36,924 bases of DNA from Bacteroidales bacterium (GTDB lineage: Bacteria > Bacteroidota > Bacteroidia > Bacteroidales > VadinHA17), in contig PLLO01000018.1 in NCBI GenBank assembly GCA_003142255.1, positions 267,304-304,227 on the forward strand, in the 5' to 3' direction. The position numbers and the translations under genes were made by a program. This document shows, piece after piece, positions 26,170-33,904 of this stretch; the stretch's first letter is position 1, and each line of letters starts with the position of its first letter. The notes under the pieces were generated by a model. That model saw only the letters and a list, made by a program, of their open reading frames with translations. It was not told the DNA's origin and ran no database searches.

Positions 26170-27588
26170 ATGAAGCTGAAAATATTTGTTTTGTCTTTTT
26201 TCTTCCTTCTACCCTCTGTAATATATTGTCAGGACAATAACCTGCAGCGTTTACAGGGTTCATGGATGGGGAGGATCACCACCAGCGAATTTTCATTGCG
26301 TTTATTATTGAGGTTCGAAGTAAAAGGTGAAAACATCAGGGGGATCCTTGACAGTCCTGATCAGGCATTAAAGGATATCCCCATCGATAAAGTAAGGTCT
26401 GTAAAGGATAGTGTATTCGCCTATTTTTCAGACTTTGCCATATTCAAAGGCTTAGTTATGCCCGGGGATTCAGTTATCGATGGGTTATGGGGCGGTAACA
26501 TGGCCTTAAGATTAAGCCGTACCAATTATGTGTTTACACTTAAAACTAATTTCAAGCCCGAAGTTGAGGGATATAAAATCGTTAAATTAATTGAAAGCAC
26601 TCCTCTTAAAGATCAACAGGCAACGGGAGCCTGCTGGAGTTATGCAACTACATCTTTTATTGAAACAGAAGCAATAAGGCTTGGGAAAAGTCCTGTTGTC
26701 CTTTCGCCGATGTTTTATGTTACCCCGACATATATCGATAAAGCAGAGAAATATATAAGGATGAATGGCAAGCTCGGCTTCTCAGAAGGCGATTTAACAT
26801 TCAGTGTTTTGAAAGCTTATAAGGAATTCGGAGCTATTCCTGAAACAATCTATTCGGGGAAGAAAGACTCAACCTCCAGGCACGATCATGCTGAAATGAA
26901 TAGCGCAATTCTCGAAAAGGTTCAGCATTATGTGAAATCAGGACACGGCAATATGACAACTGATGGTTATAGAAAAGATATTGAGGAAATTTTATCCGGT
27001 GCCATGGGAAAGGCTCCCGATACTTTTATCTATAACAAAAAGCAGTACACTCCAAAGTCATTCGCCAGCGATATGATTGGCATTAACCCGGATGATTATG
27101 TGGAAATTACATCTTACAGCCATCATCCTTTTTATTCAAAGTTTGTTTTAGAGATTGAATCAAACTGGAATAATAACTACTACCTGAACCTTCCGATCAA
27201 TGATTTTATCAGTACAATAGATTATGCTTTGTCGCACAATTATTCTGTATGCTGGGATGGTGATATTTATGATGGTTATAATGACGGTTTTGCAATGTTG
27301 AATGATAGTATTAAAACCATTACACAGCAAATGAGGCAAGCCTCTTTTGATAATTACACCACGGTAGATGTCCATAACATGCACATTATCGGCCTTGCTG
27401 AGAACGACAAAGGGGAGAGATTCTATATTGTAAAAAACTCAAGTGATGCCAAAAATTGTGGCGGGTATTTATATATGTCAAAGCAATACCTGCTGCTAAA
27501 AACAATATCCGTGATGGTAAATAAAGGCGCTATTCCCAAAGAGATTAAAAGCAAAATCGCGACCCCCGGACTATCACGCTCTGCGTGA
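26170..27588 (+). CDS. PepC-like cysteine aminopeptidase with extra N-terminal beta domain
   Basis: 472 residues. A signal peptide (1-20) is followed by a small beta domain (about 25-118; LQGSWMGRITTSEFSLRLLL, ILDSPDQALKDIPIDKV) of a kind I know from exported alpha/beta hydrolases, then a C1B (PepC/bleomycin hydrolase) domain: Gln149 and Cys155 (KDQQATGACWSYATTSFIE), His402 (DVHNMHI) and Asn423 (IVKNSS). Such enzymes are normally cytosolic; here export suggests periplasmic peptide trimming. The last ~10 residues (ATPGLSRSA) and the stop are encoded by a REP-like repeat, so the original C-terminus may have differed slightly. Confidence 0.88.
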   Translation: MKLKIFVLSFFFLLPSVIYCQDNNLQRLQGSWMGRITTSEFSLRLLLRFEVKGENIRGILDSPDQALKDIPIDKVRSVKDSVFAYFSDFAIFKGLVMPGDSVIDGLWGGNMALRLSRTNYVFTLKTNFKPEVEGYKIVKLIESTPLKDQQATGACWSYATTSFIETEAIRLGKSPVVLSPMFYVTPTYIDKAEKYIRMNGKLGFSEGDLTFSVLKAYKEFGAIPETIYSGKKDSTSRHDHAEMNSAILEKVQHYVKSGHGNMTTDGYRKDIEEILSGAMGKAPDTFIYNKKQYTPKSFASDMIGINPDDYVEITSYSHHPFYSKFVLEIESNWNNNYYLNLPINDFISTIDYALSHNYSVCWDGDIYDGYNDGFAMLNDSIKTITQQMRQASFDNYTTVDVHNMHIIGLAENDKGERFYIVKNSSDAKNCGGYLYMSKQYLLLKTISVMVNKGAIPKEIKSKIATPGLSRSA

Positions 27589-27694
27589 CAGTCCTGCCCC
27601 CTAAAGGGGGCCTGACTCGGTAAGCATATCCACATTTATCAACCGTATTAGGCCCCCTTTAGGGGGCAGGCCCACGCGTAGCGGGGGACGGGGG
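27560..27694. repeat. Head-to-head pair of REP-like units
   Basis: Two copies in opposite orientation: a left unit (core 27596-27611, GCCCCCTAAAGGGGGC, followed by CTGACTCGGT) and a right unit (core 27652-27667, preceded by TATCAACCGTATTAG). The right unit matches 22130-22193 in layout. The left unit overlaps the last codons and stop of the cysteine peptidase gene. Confidence 0.7.
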
Positions 27695-27726
27695 CAATTG
27701 CACCGGGCACCTTGTACCATTTTTTT

Positions 27727-27785
27727 ACTTTTGCCTTTTGTCTTGTGACTTTTGTCTTTTATCTTTTATCTTTATCTCCTTGCAC
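27727..27785. repeat. Pyrimidine-rich tract shared with 18147-18204
   Basis: Same ordered modules ACTTTTGCCTTTT and GTGACTTTTGTCTTTT as upstream of 18280. It lies before the TPR gene. Confidence 0.45.
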
Positions 27786-27853
27786 CTTATACCATATTTA
27801 AAAAATCACCACCTGATCTAATTTATTAATCTAATTCACCAGGAATCAGCACC

Positions 27854-29125
27854 ATGAAACAAATATCTTTCGTTTTAGTCATTGTCTTTTGTCTTATGGA
27901 TCAGTTAATGGCTCAGAATAAGCCAGTCAATTCACGAATCGATTTAATGCTCTTACAGGGAGCCTATGAGAAAGTGATTGATACCTGCAAACAAATACTG
28001 GCTTATGACAGTCTGAACCCTGAGATCCATTATAAAATGGGTATTGCCTGGCAAAACACTCTTGAGGACGACTTATCACTTAACAGCTTAAAAAAAGCTG
28101 TCACCCTGAATCCCCAAAATAGTGGCTACAATTTTGCTTTGGCAAAAGCATATTATGGCAAGGGGAAATTTAAGATGGCTGAGCCTTTGCTTACCAGGCT
28201 CTGTTCTATGGATTCCATGAAATGGCCATATTCCTATTATTTAACCAATATTTTCATGCAATCAGGCAGATTTGATGACGCTATATCTGTTTATAAGAGA
28301 TTCCTGATGAAAGATTCAACCAATTATATTTATCTCGATAGAATGGCATTTGCAGGCTTAAAGAAAGGAGATTTCCCTTTGGCAAAAGATTTGTATAAAA
28401 AGGCTTTATCAACTAACCCCGGGGATCTGACAGCTATTAAGAACCTGGCATATTGTTATTCATCGGCAAAGTCGGCCGATACGGCTGTTCAGCTTCTTTC
28501 AAAAGGAATTGAAATTGATTCATCCGATATGGATCTGTATATAAGGCGTGCACAGATCAATTATTCAAGAAATTATACCAAAAGAGCTCTGGATGACTAT
28601 CTTATAATTCTTGCCTCGGGGGATTCTTCAGAAGTTTATTTAAAAAGAGCCGGGATCGGTTATTGCTACAATCTTCAGCCCAGGGAAGCGATAGTCTATC
28701 TTTTAAAAGCGTATGGTACTGATTCTTCTGATTATGAGACATGCAGTTACCTCGGGCAATGTTATTATAAGATCAAAGATATGAAGAACAGTGCCTATTA
28801 CTATAACAGGGCTATTAAAATTCTCAGGCCGGTAAATGCACAACTGGGATTAACCTATGTTCTGTGGGCCGAGTCTCAGAAGGGCTACGGGAACTATCCG
28901 GATGCGATATCAGGCTATCTGAAGGCATATGATATAGGCAACGACCCTAATCTTTTTATGATTATTGCAAATATCTATGATGAAAAATTAGGCAACAAGG
29001 AGAAAGCAATTTACTATTATCAGAAATTTCTTAATAATTTCAAAAAGTCAAAAATGAAATTTACACCTGAATATGTTGAGAAAATACAAAAACGTCTGGA
29101 GTTTTTAAAGAACCCGCCTAAATAA
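27854..29125 (+). CDS. Exported TPR-repeat protein
   Basis: 423 residues with a signal peptide (1-21, ending LMAQ). Almost the whole mature protein is tetratricopeptide-like pairs of helices, for example NPEIHYKMGIAWQNTLEDDL, NYIYLDRMAFAGLKKGDFPL and YETCSYLGQCYYKIKDMKNS, about ten units ending FKKSKMKFTPEYVEK. TPR domains mediate protein-protein contacts; a periplasmic or envelope scaffold role is likely, but the partner is unknown. It starts after a long AT-rich and repeat-rich spacer and is followed by the MDR gene after 21 bp, so cotranscription is possible. Confidence 0.85.
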   Translation: MKQISFVLVIVFCLMDQLMAQNKPVNSRIDLMLLQGAYEKVIDTCKQILAYDSLNPEIHYKMGIAWQNTLEDDLSLNSLKKAVTLNPQNSGYNFALAKAYYGKGKFKMAEPLLTRLCSMDSMKWPYSYYLTNIFMQSGRFDDAISVYKRFLMKDSTNYIYLDRMAFAGLKKGDFPLAKDLYKKALSTNPGDLTAIKNLAYCYSSAKSADTAVQLLSKGIEIDSSDMDLYIRRAQINYSRNYTKRALDDYLIILASGDSSEVYLKRAGIGYCYNLQPREAIVYLLKAYGTDSSDYETCSYLGQCYYKIKDMKNSAYYYNRAIKILRPVNAQLGLTYVLWAESQKGYGNYPDAISGYLKAYDIGNDPNLFMIIANIYDEKLGNKEKAIYYYQKFLNNFKKSKMKFTPEYVEKIQKRLEFLKNPPK

Positions 29126-29146
29126 ATAAAACATTATCCAAATAAT

Positions 29147-30097
29147 ATGAAAGCAATACTCTACACCAGGTACGGTCCCCCGTCCAATATGCATCTCGAT
29201 GAGGTTGAAAAACCTGTTCCCGGGGACAATCAGATATTGATAAAAGTCAAAGCGGCATCTGTAAACTCCTACGACTGGCGTCATCTGAGAGCAAACCCGT
29301 TTTTCATTAGGTTTATGGTTGGCGGGCTTTTTAAACCGAAGCACCGGATACTTGGAGCTGACGTCGCCGGTACGGTCGAAGCAGTCGGCCGCAATGTAAC
29401 TCAGTTTAAGTCCGGTGATGATGTTTTCGGAGAAGGAAGCTACGGAGGGTTTGCCGAGTATGTATGTGTCGATGAAAACAGATTCATACTGAAGCCGGAC
29501 AATCAGACTTTTGATGAGGCAGCAGCTGTCCCCATGGCTGCCCTCACAGCTTTGCAGGGTCTTCGCGATAAAGGGAAGATCCAGGCTAAGCAAAAAGTTC
29601 TGGTTAACGGCGCCTCCGGAGGTGTAGGCACTTTTGCAGTGCAGATTGCCAGATCGTTCGAAGCCGAAGTAACCGGTGTTTGCAGTACATCTAAGATGGA
29701 TCTTGTGCGATCATTGGGTGCTGACAATGTAGTTGATTACACAAAGGAAGATGTGACAAAAAATAATCAGAAATATGACCTGATCCTTGATACTGCAGCT
29801 CACCGTTCGGTTTCAGACTATAAGCGTATATTAAACCCTGACGGTGTTTATGTCCTGGTAGGAGGTTCCATATCCCGGATCTTCCAGCTCATGTTCAAAT
29901 CAAAGTCAGGAGTTAAGAATATAGGTACAATGGTTGCCAGCATAAACCAGAAGGATCTGCTGTTCCTTGCAGAACTTCTTAAGTCAGGCAAAATCAAGTC
30001 AGTTATAGATAAGCGTTTTCCGCTTGCTGACACCGCAGAAGCTTTCCGGTACTTTGAAGCCGGCCACACGCGTGGCAAAATCGTAATAACCGTTTAA
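29147..30097 (+). CDS. Zinc-free medium-chain dehydrogenase/reductase (quinone oxidoreductase-like)
   Basis: 316 residues, typical for NADPH:quinone oxidoreductase-type MDR proteins. The N-terminal GroES-like part includes VKAASVNSYDWR and RILGADVAGTVEAVG; the Rossmann part has VLVNGASGGVGTFAVQIA (glycine motif at about 154-161), and KYDLILDTAAHRSVSDYKR. The Cys and Glu zinc ligands of alcohol dehydrogenases are absent. Predicted to reduce quinones or enones with NADPH in the cytoplasm. No signal peptide. It stands between the TPR gene and the GH39 gene; no functional link is evident. Confidence 0.93.
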   Translation: MKAILYTRYGPPSNMHLDEVEKPVPGDNQILIKVKAASVNSYDWRHLRANPFFIRFMVGGLFKPKHRILGADVAGTVEAVGRNVTQFKSGDDVFGEGSYGGFAEYVCVDENRFILKPDNQTFDEAAAVPMAALTALQGLRDKGKIQAKQKVLVNGASGGVGTFAVQIARSFEAEVTGVCSTSKMDLVRSLGADNVVDYTKEDVTKNNQKYDLILDTAAHRSVSDYKRILNPDGVYVLVGGSISRIFQLMFKSKSGVKNIGTMVASINQKDLLFLAELLKSGKIKSVIDKRFPLADTAEAFRYFEAGHTRGKIVITV

Positions 30098-30149
30098 CGC
30101 AATACAATATCATATACATCACTGGATTTATTCATAAAATAAAAACGAA

Positions 30150-31739
30150 ATGAAGTATAAATATCTGTTATTATTCCTTGGAAGCCTGTTTGCAGCCGGC
30201 ACTTCGGCTCAAAACATTTCCAGGAACAGTTCTGTGTTGGAGGAACGGGTCATCAGTGTTGATTTCAATAAAGTCAAAGGGAATTTCAGTACAATGTTTA
30301 AAGAATGCATTGGTGCAGGCCGTGCCAATGAAGGTTTACGGACGGATTGGCAGCAACAGCTGGCCTATGTGAAAAAAGAATGCGATTTCAGATATATCCG
30401 CATGCATGGATTGTTAACGGACGATATGGGAGTATACACGGAAGACAAAAAAGGGAATCCGCAATATAATTTTCAGTATATCGATGTTTTATATGATTTC
30501 CTTCTTGGCATCGGGATGAAACCTTTTGTCGAACTGGGTTTTATGCCGTCAGCGCTTGCCAGCGGCAACCAGACATGTTTCTGGTGGAGGGGGAATGTAA
30601 CACCACCCAGGGATTATATGAAATGGGAAGACCTGATCCGTAATCTTGTTCTCCATTTCACGGAACGTTATGGAGCGGATGAAGTGAAGAGCTGGTATTT
30701 TGAAGTCTGGAACGAACCTAACCTGAATTATTTCTGGGCGGGGACGCAGGAAGATTATTTCAAGCTATATATGCATACGGTGAATGCCATTAAAAGTGTA
30801 AACAAAGGGTATCGGGTTGGCGGGCCTGCTACTGCCGGTGCTGCCTGGGTTCCTGAAATGATAAGCTTCTGCGTTAAAAACGCGCTTCCTCTTGATTTTG
30901 TCAGCACTCATTCCTACGGAGTGAAGCAGGGATATGTTGATGAATCCGGTTCTGCAGGTACAATCCTTGATAAGAATCCGATGAGCGTCAGCGGCGACAT
31001 TTTGCGTTCCCGTAAGGAAATTGCAGCCTCCTCAATGCCGGACCTTGAGTTGCATTATACGGAATGGAGTTCATCCTACACGCCTTCAGACCCGATTCAC
31101 GACAGTTATCATCAGGCTGCCTATGTGCTTGAAAAAATAAAGCAGACCGGAAATGCCGCCACTTCAATGTCGTACTGGACATTCACAGATATTTTTGAGG
31201 AAGCCGGACCTCGCTTTACACCTTTTCATGGCGGATTCGGATTGCTGAATTACCAGGCCATTGACAAGCCGGCCTTCTATTCCTTTAAGTACATGAATAA
31301 ACTGGGGAATACGGAACTGATTAATGCTGATACGCGTTCCTGGGCATGCAGGAATGAAAAGGGTGACATCCAGGTGCTTTTCTGGGATTTCACCAATACA
31401 CATCCCGGTGATTCTGTGAATAACCAGGTATATTATGTCCGCGATTTACCGGCAAAATCAAAAGGCGAAGTAAAGATTAGTATCTCAGGAGTCCCGAAAG
31501 GTACCTATAAGCTTGAGATCTATAAAGTTGGTTATCACGTAAACGATCCATATTCTGCGTATCTGACGATGAACAGGCCAAAGCAGCTGACAAAGCAGCA
31601 GGTTGAGCAGATCAGGAAACTCAATGACGGTGCACCTGTTACTACTGAAACAGTAAAGATTAAAGCTGTGGGTACATTTTCAAAAGAACTGGATATAAGG
31701 GAAAATGATGTACTTCTGCTGAATATGATAAAGCAGTGA
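30150..31739 (+). CDS. GH39-family glycoside hydrolase, secreted
   Basis: 529 residues with a signal peptide (1-20, ending TSAQ). The catalytic (beta/alpha)8 barrel carries the acid/base Glu189 in YFEVWNEPNL and the nucleophile Glu305 in LHYTEWSSSY, with RYIRMHGLLTDDMGVY and DFVSTHSYG at the usual GH39 places; a C-terminal beta domain (about 395-529) follows. GH39 includes beta-xylosidases and related enzymes, so removal of xylose from xylan-type oligosaccharides is the best guess. It has no visible CBM. It lies 52 bp after the MDR gene. Confidence 0.9.
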   Translation: MKYKYLLLFLGSLFAAGTSAQNISRNSSVLEERVISVDFNKVKGNFSTMFKECIGAGRANEGLRTDWQQQLAYVKKECDFRYIRMHGLLTDDMGVYTEDKKGNPQYNFQYIDVLYDFLLGIGMKPFVELGFMPSALASGNQTCFWWRGNVTPPRDYMKWEDLIRNLVLHFTERYGADEVKSWYFEVWNEPNLNYFWAGTQEDYFKLYMHTVNAIKSVNKGYRVGGPATAGAAWVPEMISFCVKNALPLDFVSTHSYGVKQGYVDESGSAGTILDKNPMSVSGDILRSRKEIAASSMPDLELHYTEWSSSYTPSDPIHDSYHQAAYVLEKIKQTGNAATSMSYWTFTDIFEEAGPRFTPFHGGFGLLNYQAIDKPAFYSFKYMNKLGNTELINADTRSWACRNEKGDIQVLFWDFTNTHPGDSVNNQVYYVRDLPAKSKGEVKISISGVPKGTYKLEIYKVGYHVNDPYSAYLTMNRPKQLTKQQVEQIRKLNDGAPVTTETVKIKAVGTFSKELDIRENDVLLLNMIKQ

Positions 31740-31900
31740 TGCTTCCTTCCTCCGGTCGCCGGTTGAGAATGTCTTGCTCACGGAGTTTATCCAGATCTCA
31801 CTTTCGCCTTACTCCCCATCAATATTGTTATAAAAAATATTATCAGTATATTTGTAATAACACGCTCGCTGCGTATATAACAGTATAGATAAATTAATCA

Positions 31901-31921
31901 GGTATCACAATTTGTGATACC
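31901..31921. promoter_or_regulatory. Palindromic operator before the ORF6N gene
   Basis: Ten-bp perfect arms GGTATCACAA/TTGTGATACC around a single T, ending 8 bp before the ATG at 31930 and covering the ribosome-binding region. A near-copy (9-bp arms, 3-nt centre) recurs inside the coding sequence at 32133-32153. Position and symmetry suggest a binding site for a dimeric regulator, plausibly the ORF6N protein itself (inference). Confidence 0.55.
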
Positions 31922-31929
31922 ATTTGATT

Positions 31930-32448
31930 ATGAGTAAGTTACCTGCCATTAGAGAGAAAACTATTGCTAGCTTCATTTACTTTATACGGGGCGAAAAAGT
32001 AATGCTAGATACTGATTTAGCAAAGCTTTATATGGTTGAAACCAGAGTGCTGAAACAGGCAGTAAGAAGAAATTTAAGGCGATTCCCATCTGATTTTATG
32101 TTCGAGCTTAAAGATCAGGAAATAGATATATTGGTATCACAAAATGTGATACCTTCCAAGAAGGTACTTGGTGGTGCAAAACCTTTTGCTTTTACGGAAC
32201 AAGGCATCGCAATGTTATCAAGTATTTTAAACAGTGATGTAGCAGTACAAGTTAATATAGCAATACTTAGAACGTTTGTTAAACTAAGACAACTACTTGA
32301 GAGTCATAAAGATCTTGCTGACAAAATCAAAAAACTTGAGCAAAAGTATGATGAGCAATTCAGAATTGTTTTTACTGCTCTGCAACAAATGATTAAAGAG
32401 GACAATGAACCAAGACCAAAAATTGGTTTTAAACAATCTGAGATATAA
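31930..32448 (+). CDS. ORF6N-domain (KilA-N-like) DNA-binding protein
   Basis: 172 residues. The ORF6N domain spans about 10-120 (FIRGEKVMLDTDLAKLYMVE, RNLRRFPSDFMFEL, FAFTEQGIAMLSSILNS), followed by a coiled-coil-like helix (KDLADKIKKLEQKYDEQFRI) and a polar tail. The family occurs in phages and Bacteroidota genomes and is thought to bind DNA; no enzyme motif is present. The stretch VSQNVIP is encoded by an inverted repeat (32133-32153) nearly identical to the one just upstream of the gene. ATG at 31930 was chosen; TTG at 31924 is also in frame. No neighbour suggests a toxin partner. Confidence 0.85.
   Translation: MSKLPAIREKTIASFIYFIRGEKVMLDTDLAKLYMVETRVLKQAVRRNLRRFPSDFMFELKDQEIDILVSQNVIPSKKVLGGAKPFAFTEQGIAMLSSILNSDVAVQVNIAILRTFVKLRQLLESHKDLADKIKKLEQKYDEQFRIVFTALQQMIKEDNEPRPKIGFKQSEI
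32133..32153. promoter_or_regulatory. Intragenic copy of the ORF6N palindrome
   Basis: Arms GGTATCACA and TGTGATACC with centre AAA, matching the upstream operator at 18 of 18 outer positions. It lies in frame and codes for VSQNVIP. Confidence 0.5.
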
Positions 32449-32592
32449 TACCCTGTTTATAACAAGGACAATATAGTGCATAAATTTGTCGCGGTTTTTG
32501 CAACCCGTTCTTTACTGTTAATAAAATAACAGCAAAAAGGAACAAACCTAGACCTAGCCATATATCCAAAGAAATTTATGCAGAATAAATTA

Positions 32593-32615
32593 ACGCCCCA
32601 CCACAGGGCGTTTTT
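32593..32615 (+). terminator. Rho-independent terminator-like hairpin
   Basis: Six-bp GC-rich stem ACGCCC/GGGCGT, loop CACCACA, followed by TTTTTG on the plus strand. It lies 145 bp after the ORF6N gene and 11 bp beyond the stop of the convergent RAYT gene, so it could serve ORF6N transcripts, or be a REP-type hairpin of the RAYT. Confidence 0.6.
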
Positions 32616-32625
32616 GCTTTATGAT

Positions 32626-33207
32626 TTATCGGAACCCGGGAGGGATATATTTCTCAGGGTTTTCACGGATATATTTCCTGATCCGGTTCAATTCGGTATT
32701 GGTGTGGATGATATGATCGTGAAATCGGGATTGCCATTGGAAATCCTGTTTTGTTTTCTTTGCATATGTGGATACAATGGATTTGAGGCCCCTGATAATC
32801 GATGCCAGATTTTTTGATTGTGGTCCAAATTCATTTTTATATTGATTGTTTTTAATTGGATTTGTGGATCCACCATGCATGGTGGATCCACAATCATTAT
32901 CCATAATATGATTTTTATTATATTGGTTTTCACCAATAATGATTATTGCATGAAAATGGTCTGGCATAACAATAAATTCATCCGGGGTGATATTCATATC
33001 GGGCCTGATATCAGGTGTTCTTAACCATTCATTTTGTAAAAATCTACCCAGATCCGATGATATCATTTTCCCATTTTCCACAGCCCCGAAATATGGTATT
33101 TTGTTTTTTGTACAAATGGTAATAAAATATTTCCCGGGTGATGAATAATCATATCCTTGATAGCGGGTTGAACCAATCCTGTATTTATTTCTGAACAGGG
33201 CACACAT
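32626..33207 (-). CDS. REP-associated tyrosine transposase (RAYT, Y1_Tnp/HUH)
   Basis: 193 residues. The opening GSTRYQGYDYSSPGKYFITI and the HUH motif MPDHFHAI (His84, His86) are typical, followed by FGPQSKNLASIIRGLKS, the probable catalytic Tyr148 (STYAKK), WQSRFHDHII and the ending RENPEKYIPPGF. RAYTs are HUH nucleases that act on short palindromic repeats (REPs), single-stranded DNA being the substrate. The linker between HUH and FGPQSKN (about 92-126) contains GSTMHGGST, encoded by a 32-bp perfect palindrome (32862-32893). Start at ATG 33207; no promoter box was seen. A complete, apparently intact gene. Confidence 0.9.
   Translation of the reverse strand: MCALFRNKYRIGSTRYQGYDYSSPGKYFITICTKNKIPYFGAVENGKMISSDLGRFLQNEWLRTPDIRPDMNITPDEFIVMPDHFHAIIIIGENQYNKNHIMDNDCGSTMHGGSTNPIKNNQYKNEFGPQSKNLASIIRGLKSIVSTYAKKTKQDFQWQSRFHDHIIHTNTELNRIRKYIRENPEKYIPPGFR
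32862..32893. repeat. 32-bp perfect palindrome inside the RAYT gene
   Basis: Every one of 16 base pairs matches (arm TTGTGGATCCACCATG around centre ATGCAT). It codes in frame for about residues 105-116 of the RAYT, in its variable linker. Confidence 0.75.
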
Positions 33208-33374
33208 AAAAAATCAATGCAGCGATGATGCAAGATAGGAAAAAACAATATTATTTCAGTTGGTGCTGATTGTAATATTGATATGAAAATGATTTTAGGT
33301 ATACCAGCAACGGGACAATTGACCTAAACTTTCCTTGTTCAGTTCACAATTCTCCGAACTATTTTTATTATTTA

Positions 33375-33406
33375 CTTGACTTTGATATAGTTCTGTTGTA
33401 AATTTG
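33375..33406 (+). promoter_or_regulatory. Bacteroidota-type promoter (TTG-N21-TAAATTTG)
   Basis: TTG at 33375-33377, 21-bp spacer, then TAAATTTG at 33399-33406. This is the best promoter match in the window, with both boxes, but no convincing gene follows for 200 bp; the first thing transcribed would be the structured element at 33635-33790. Confidence 0.5.
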
Positions 33407-33634
33407 GTAAGCAATGCACTCTGGGAGAATATTTAAGTCTGAGCAACGCACCATTTGAGGTAATGATAGCCCTTGTTGGTCATTATACCCTGTGACTGAC
33501 GGGGCGAAAGCATCAGATAATTTAGTGTGGGTTAAAATGACTAAAAATAACTTAATACATAAATGTTGATCTAAAAGGATTAATATAAGTATACATATAA
33601 AGGAGTCAGCGGTAAGGCAAAGGGGTGTAGTACC

Positions 33635-33790
33635 ATGATTTCCAACGCACAAGCGAGAGGCTGGCGGCCCTTCCCTTTACCCTGTGAAATACAGCTTTGC
33701 TGTAATGCCTTTGGCATTATTTCACAGGGTGGACCGTCCCTTCGCTGCCAAACACATGCTTTTTTGCCAGCCTTGACTTCACCTCCATGA
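33635..33790 (+). other. Cloverleaf-like structured element overlapping a 51-codon ORF
   Basis: Three-branched inverted repeats: outer GGCTGGC/GCCAGCC (33659-33665, 33766-33772), a 13-bp stem ACCCTGTGAAATA/TATTTCACAGGGT (33679-33691, 33718-33730), and inside it two small hairpins CAGC-TTT-GCTG (33692-33702) and ATGCC-TTT-GGCAT (33705-33717). A continuous ORF ATG 33635 to TGA 33790 (51 aa, starts MISNAQARGW) runs through it, rich in Cys and Pro with no protein family. The ORF may be accidental; the structure is what stands out. Could be an RNA, a recombination site or a mobile-repeat hairpin. Confidence 0.55.
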
Positions 33791-33830
33791 TAACTTCATC
33801 ATTACAAGATAATCCCTATTCATTTTACTG

Positions 33831-33904
33831 CTTTGCCACCTTGACAACTTTATCATGACATGACAACTCCAACTCGTCTATCTGGACTTTGCCACCCTGA
33901 CAAC
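33831..33904. repeat. Two 18-bp direct repeats
   Basis: CTTTGCCACCTTGACAAC (33831-33848) and CTTTGCCACCCTGACAAC (33887-33904), one mismatch, starts 56 bp apart, in non-coding DNA. Confidence 0.45.

Noticed and set aside
33368-33652. Minus-strand 95-codon ORF
   Set aside because: It runs antisense through the promoter and structured element, has no coding-like composition beyond a hydrophobic run, no start signal and no family.
33635-33790. Integron attC site
   Set aside because: The start CCAACGC resembles a core site, but there is no matching GTTGG at the far end, no integrase and no cassette array in the window; kept only as an unexplained structured element.
33831-33904. CRISPR array
   Set aside because: Only two 18-bp repeats with one spacer-like interval and no Cas genes.
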